Assembly: GCA_017792345.1 (NCBI GenBank)
Contig: CP051228.1
Span: 2,742,501-2,806,500, forward strand
Length of the DNA stretch: 64,000 nt
Reading direction: 5' to 3'
From: Mesoflavibacter sp.
GTDB taxonomy: Bacteria; Pseudomonadota; Alphaproteobacteria; UBA8366; Aestuariispiraceae
A program made the translations under genes and the position numbers. Shown here piece by piece: positions 61,330 to 64,000 of the stretch (position 1 is the stretch's first letter; each line of letters opens with the position of its first letter). The notes beneath the pieces were generated by a model. The model was not told where the DNA came from. It did not search any database and was given only the letters and a program-made list of their open reading frames with translations.

Positions 61330-61821
61330 GTGTCGAGCACGACCCCAATGAATTACGAAATGCCGGTCCGTCCGCGCGGCCCGGATGCGATGACCCGCGC
61401 ACAGCGCGCGGCGGACCGATACCTGAAGACGGTCGGTGTCACGATCCCCTATGTGCGCAAGCAATTGGTGCGCGCGGCCGCCGACCGGATCGACATTCAG
61501 GACCAGTCGCGCGATCAGCGCGTCCTGGCAGTTCGCATGCTGGCCAGTGTGGAGCGGGTCCTTTGCGACCGCCTTGGCGCCAAGCCGGGCAGCGACACCA
61601 CCGATCCGGACACCGCCCGCCGGCGCTTACTGTTTTCGATCAATCCGTCCCCGGACAGTCAGATGCGACTGTTGCTGGGCGCGCCGGACCTTTCGAGCAA
61701 GGACGATGTCGAAGGTGTGCTGATCCGGATTCCCCCGGTCGAAAAGCGCGTGCCGATGCCGACGCAGGACGTCTCCTTCCGTCTACCGCCCGGCATGTCT
61801 TACGAGCCTCGCGGCACCTGA
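61330..61821 (+). CDS. Hypothetical protein upstream of opgH
   Basis: I do not recognise this 163-residue product. The start is probably GTG at 61330, five bases after GGAGG; ATG at 61348 is an alternative. It has no signal peptide or membrane helix. The middle, AADRYLKTVGVTIPYVRKQLVRAAADR, looks helical and amphipathic, and the C-terminus is proline-rich (RIPPVEKRVPMP). It ends 43 bp before opgH and should be cotranscribed with it, so a role in controlling or assembling the glucan synthase is a guess from position only. Confidence 0.65.
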   Translation: MSSTTPMNYEMPVRPRGPDAMTRAQRAADRYLKTVGVTIPYVRKQLVRAAADRIDIQDQSRDQRVLAVRMLASVERVLCDRLGAKPGSDTTDPDTARRRLLFSINPSPDSQMRLLLGAPDLSSKDDVEGVLIRIPPVEKRVPMPTQDVSFRLPPGMSYEPRGT

Positions 61822-61864
61822 TCGGAGCAGGTCGGTTTCCGAAATCAGAACGGAGTAGGGTGAG

Positions 61865-63961
61865 ATGTCCTCCTTGAACGAATCCGAGTCCTGCCACTTG
61901 ATACAGGAGCGTCCGCGACGGTCCCACTGGGTTGTCGCGGGGCGCCGGCTGGTCTGGCTGAGGCGTCTGTATCTGTCGCTTGTCGCCGTCAGCGCGATCA
62001 GCGGAATCGGAATCGTGGTGTCCTTGCTGCGTCCTGACAGCGTCACCGCCTATGTCGCGGCGACGGCCCTTGTTGTGCTGTTCGCCCTGCTGTTCACCTG
62101 GATCGCCAGCAATTTCTGGATGACGGTGTTTGGCCTCGGTCGGCTGATTTCGGACCGAAGGGCAGGCGCGAAAACGAAGACGGGTGTGGAGGCGGCCGGG
62201 CGGCCGGCGATCGATACACTCGGCCCGCCGCGAACCGCCATCGTCATGCCGATCTACAACGAGGATCCGGCGCGCGTTGCGGCCGGAATCCAGGCGACGC
62301 TGGAATCGGTCGAGGAGGCCGGCGCGCTTGGCGCTTTTGATTTCTACATGCTCAGCGACACCAAGGATGCGGATATCGCAATCCGGGAAGAAATCGCCTG
62401 GATGGAGCTGATCTCGCAACCGTCCTTCCGCAATCGCGTATTCTATCGACGCCGGGAATCGCCGACCGAGCGGAAGAGCGGCAATATCAAGGAATTCCTC
62501 GAGAAATGGGGCCATCGGTACGAGTACATGGTCGTACTCGATGCCGACAGCGTGATGACCGGTGGCGCGCTCGTGGAATTGGTGCGCCGAATGGATGCCG
62601 ATTCCCAATGCGGCCTGATTCAGACCTGGCCCCAGATCACGAATGGCCGAACCTTGTTCTCGCGCATGCACCAGTTCGCGTCGCGGACATATGGCCGGAT
62701 TCTTGCCTATGGCATGGCGACCTTGATCAACCCCCACGGCAATTATTGGGGCCACAACTCGATCATCCGCGTTTCGGCTTTTATGCAGAGCTGCGGATTG
62801 CCGCATCTGCCCGGACCGGCCCCGATCGGCGGCGAGATCTTGAGCCATGATTTTGTCGAGGCCGCCTTTCTGGTGCGCCGGGGTTGGAAGGTCGAGCTGG
62901 CGCCGGATATCGACGGCAGTTACGAGGAAATGCCGCCGAACATCGTGCAGCATGTCGCGCGGGATCAGCGGTGGTGTCAGGGCAATCTGCAGCATGCCTG
63001 GCTGCTCGCCGCCCGTGATATCCACCCGGCCTCCCGAATCAATTTCCTGACCGGTATTCTGGCCTATGCGACCAGTCCGATTTGGTTCCTGTTCGTGGCC
63101 GTGGCCGCGGTCATTTCCTTCTCGGATCACTCGCTGTTTTCGCCCGCAACCGTGCTGATGCGCCAGTCCGAAGCAGGCTGGACCGTCGCGGCCAGCACGC
63201 TCGAGAGTTGGCTTGTGGCGGGCCTGTTGGGTGCAACCCTGATCTTTATCCTGTCGCCAAAGCTGATGGGGATCGTTGCTGCGCTGGCGGCGCGCCGAGA
63301 ACCGGTGCTTCGCCTGCTGCGGAATTTCGTAACGGAAGCAGTGCTGTCCGTGCTCGTCGCACCGACCGTGATGCTGCGGCACAGCATATTCATCGCCCGT
63401 CTGTTGTGCGGACACGGCGTGAACTGGAATCCGCAACAGCGTGACGAGTCCCGGCTGTCCTGGGGCGAAGCCACAAAGGCATTCTATGCGCAGACCGTGC
63501 TGGCGGCCGTGATCATCGTTACCGGCCTCATCTGGCCCACCGGCGTCCATCTGTGGCTGTCGCCGATTCTGGCCGGACTTCTTGTCTCCATACCGCTGGC
63601 CGTCTGGACCGGTCGTGTACCGGGGGGCGACCGGGGGGCCTTGATGCTGGATGACCGCAACGGCATTCCGCCGGTGATGCGCAGGACAAATGCGTTGAGC
63701 GAGACTTTCGCCGGGAAAATGCCGCCCGGCGACCCTGTGGTTCGCATCCTCGACGATCCGAAGCTTGCTTCGTTGCATCTCTTCATGCTGGCGACAGAGC
63801 CTGACGGCGATTGCTGCCGCAGCGTCGAAGGAGGCGTCATGGCCAAGGTGCATGACGGCCGCGAGCCCCTGTCCGATGCGGAGCGGGCCTCGATCCTATC
63901 CAATTCCGTCGCGCTGCGCCGGCTTCAGGCCGAACGGGCGGTGCGGTCCGGAAGGTCCTGA
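61865..63961 (+). CDS. opgH: Membrane glucan glucosyltransferase
   Basis: This GT2-family polymerase has 698 residues. Two N-terminal helices are followed by the catalytic domain: VMPIYNEDPARVAAGI, the DxD in VVLDADSVMTGG, and RDQRWCQGNLQHAWL with the QRW product-binding motif. Several C-terminal helices then form the channel. OpgH uses UDP-glucose to make the linear beta-glucan backbone of periplasmic glucans. It is shorter than the 847-residue Escherichia coli protein, mainly at both ends, as is common in alphaproteobacteria. The OpgG/D partner is at 30654, not adjacent. GGAGTAGGGTGAG precedes the ATG. Confidence 0.94.
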   Translation: MSSLNESESCHLIQERPRRSHWVVAGRRLVWLRRLYLSLVAVSAISGIGIVVSLLRPDSVTAYVAATALVVLFALLFTWIASNFWMTVFGLGRLISDRRAGAKTKTGVEAAGRPAIDTLGPPRTAIVMPIYNEDPARVAAGIQATLESVEEAGALGAFDFYMLSDTKDADIAIREEIAWMELISQPSFRNRVFYRRRESPTERKSGNIKEFLEKWGHRYEYMVVLDADSVMTGGALVELVRRMDADSQCGLIQTWPQITNGRTLFSRMHQFASRTYGRILAYGMATLINPHGNYWGHNSIIRVSAFMQSCGLPHLPGPAPIGGEILSHDFVEAAFLVRRGWKVELAPDIDGSYEEMPPNIVQHVARDQRWCQGNLQHAWLLAARDIHPASRINFLTGILAYATSPIWFLFVAVAAVISFSDHSLFSPATVLMRQSEAGWTVAASTLESWLVAGLLGATLIFILSPKLMGIVAALAARREPVLRLLRNFVTEAVLSVLVAPTVMLRHSIFIARLLCGHGVNWNPQQRDESRLSWGEATKAFYAQTVLAAVIIVTGLIWPTGVHLWLSPILAGLLVSIPLAVWTGRVPGGDRGALMLDDRNGIPPVMRRTNALSETFAGKMPPGDPVVRILDDPKLASLHLFMLATEPDGDCCRSVEGGVMAKVHDGREPLSDAERASILSNSVALRRLQAERAVRSGRS

Positions 63962-64000
63962 AATCGGGCATTCGCCGTTCGGAAATACCTCCCTGAGATC

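Noticed and set aside
61640-63853. Open minus-strand frame of 737 codons opposite opgH
   Set aside because: It runs antisense to a firmly identified glucosyltransferase. The translated product is low-complexity and Q/R/H-rich, as expected of antisense frames.
1-64000. Mobile elements, prophage, CRISPR, tRNA or rRNA
   Set aside because: I looked for transposase or integrase motifs, regularly spaced repeats and tRNA-like cloverleafs and found none I could support.

Overview
The window is about 64 kb of GC-rich, gene-dense DNA, most likely the chromosome of a free-living alphaproteobacterium. The evidence is three TRAP-type permease/receptor sets, a ChvG/ChvI-like two-component pair, OpgG/D and OpgH glucan genes, and long same-strand operons with stop-start overlaps. 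I see no rRNA, tRNA, CRISPR array, insertion sequence or phage gene. The exact genus cannot be read from this sequence.

Region A (1-17754) holds catabolism and transport. A minus-strand operon runs dctM, hyuA, hyuB, a PuuB-like FAD amine oxidase, a gamma-glutamyltransferase without a signal peptide, and a PHP/DUF3604 protein that continues off the left edge. A cupin-XRE regulator of the PuuR type is divergent from it. Next come a TRAP receptor (dctP), an Old Yellow Enzyme, a TRAP small permease (dctQ), two MFS carriers and a LysR regulator. Together they look like uptake and breakdown of a gamma-glutamyl, hydantoin or oxoproline-like compound, with the three TRAP parts dispersed over 6 kb.

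Region B (17914-30543) is a 14-gene plus-strand operon divergent from the LysR gene. It contains a FAH-family hydrolase, an ornithine-cyclodeaminase-like (OCD-like) protein, a bicupin dioxygenase, the beta and alpha subunits of a Rieske oxygenase, two tandem TRAP receptors, dctQ, dctM, a carboxymuconolactone-decarboxylase-like protein, an SDR, a DapA-family lyase, a Rieske ferredoxin and a second OCD-like protein that lacks key residues. It reads as a complete uptake and ring-cleavage pathway resembling the salicylate/gentisate route. The bicupin's metal site is in the unexpected half, there is no electron-transfer reductase, and several enzymes are extra. I consider it one of the two best candidates for an undescribed system.

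Region C (30654-35549, minus strand) runs lipoprotein, response regulator, sensor kinase, DUF4168 secreted protein and OpgD/OpgG-type periplasmic glucan protein. It faces away from the polysaccharide locus across a 505-bp intergenic region that carries a 23-bp palindrome.

Region D (36055-58284) is a Wzx/Wzy exopolysaccharide locus like that for colanic acid: beta-barrel porin, manC, galE, short OPX (wza), wzc, two glycosyltransferases, a WcaJ-type priming transferase, a glycosyltransferase, wzy, a glycosyltransferase and a beta-helix protein. Opposed to it are a glycosyltransferase, pyruvyl transferase, wzx, fcl and gmd. The expected polymer contains fucose and probably mannose, glucose or galactose, and carries pyruvate.

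Region E (58593-63961) has a PP-loop ATPase with a C-terminal cysteine cluster, overlapped by a sugar-transfer-type ATP-grasp ligase. This pair is the other best candidate for a new polysaccharide-tailoring system. An unknown 163-residue protein and opgH follow. OpgD/G and OpgH, normally neighbours, thus bracket the whole polysaccharide locus.
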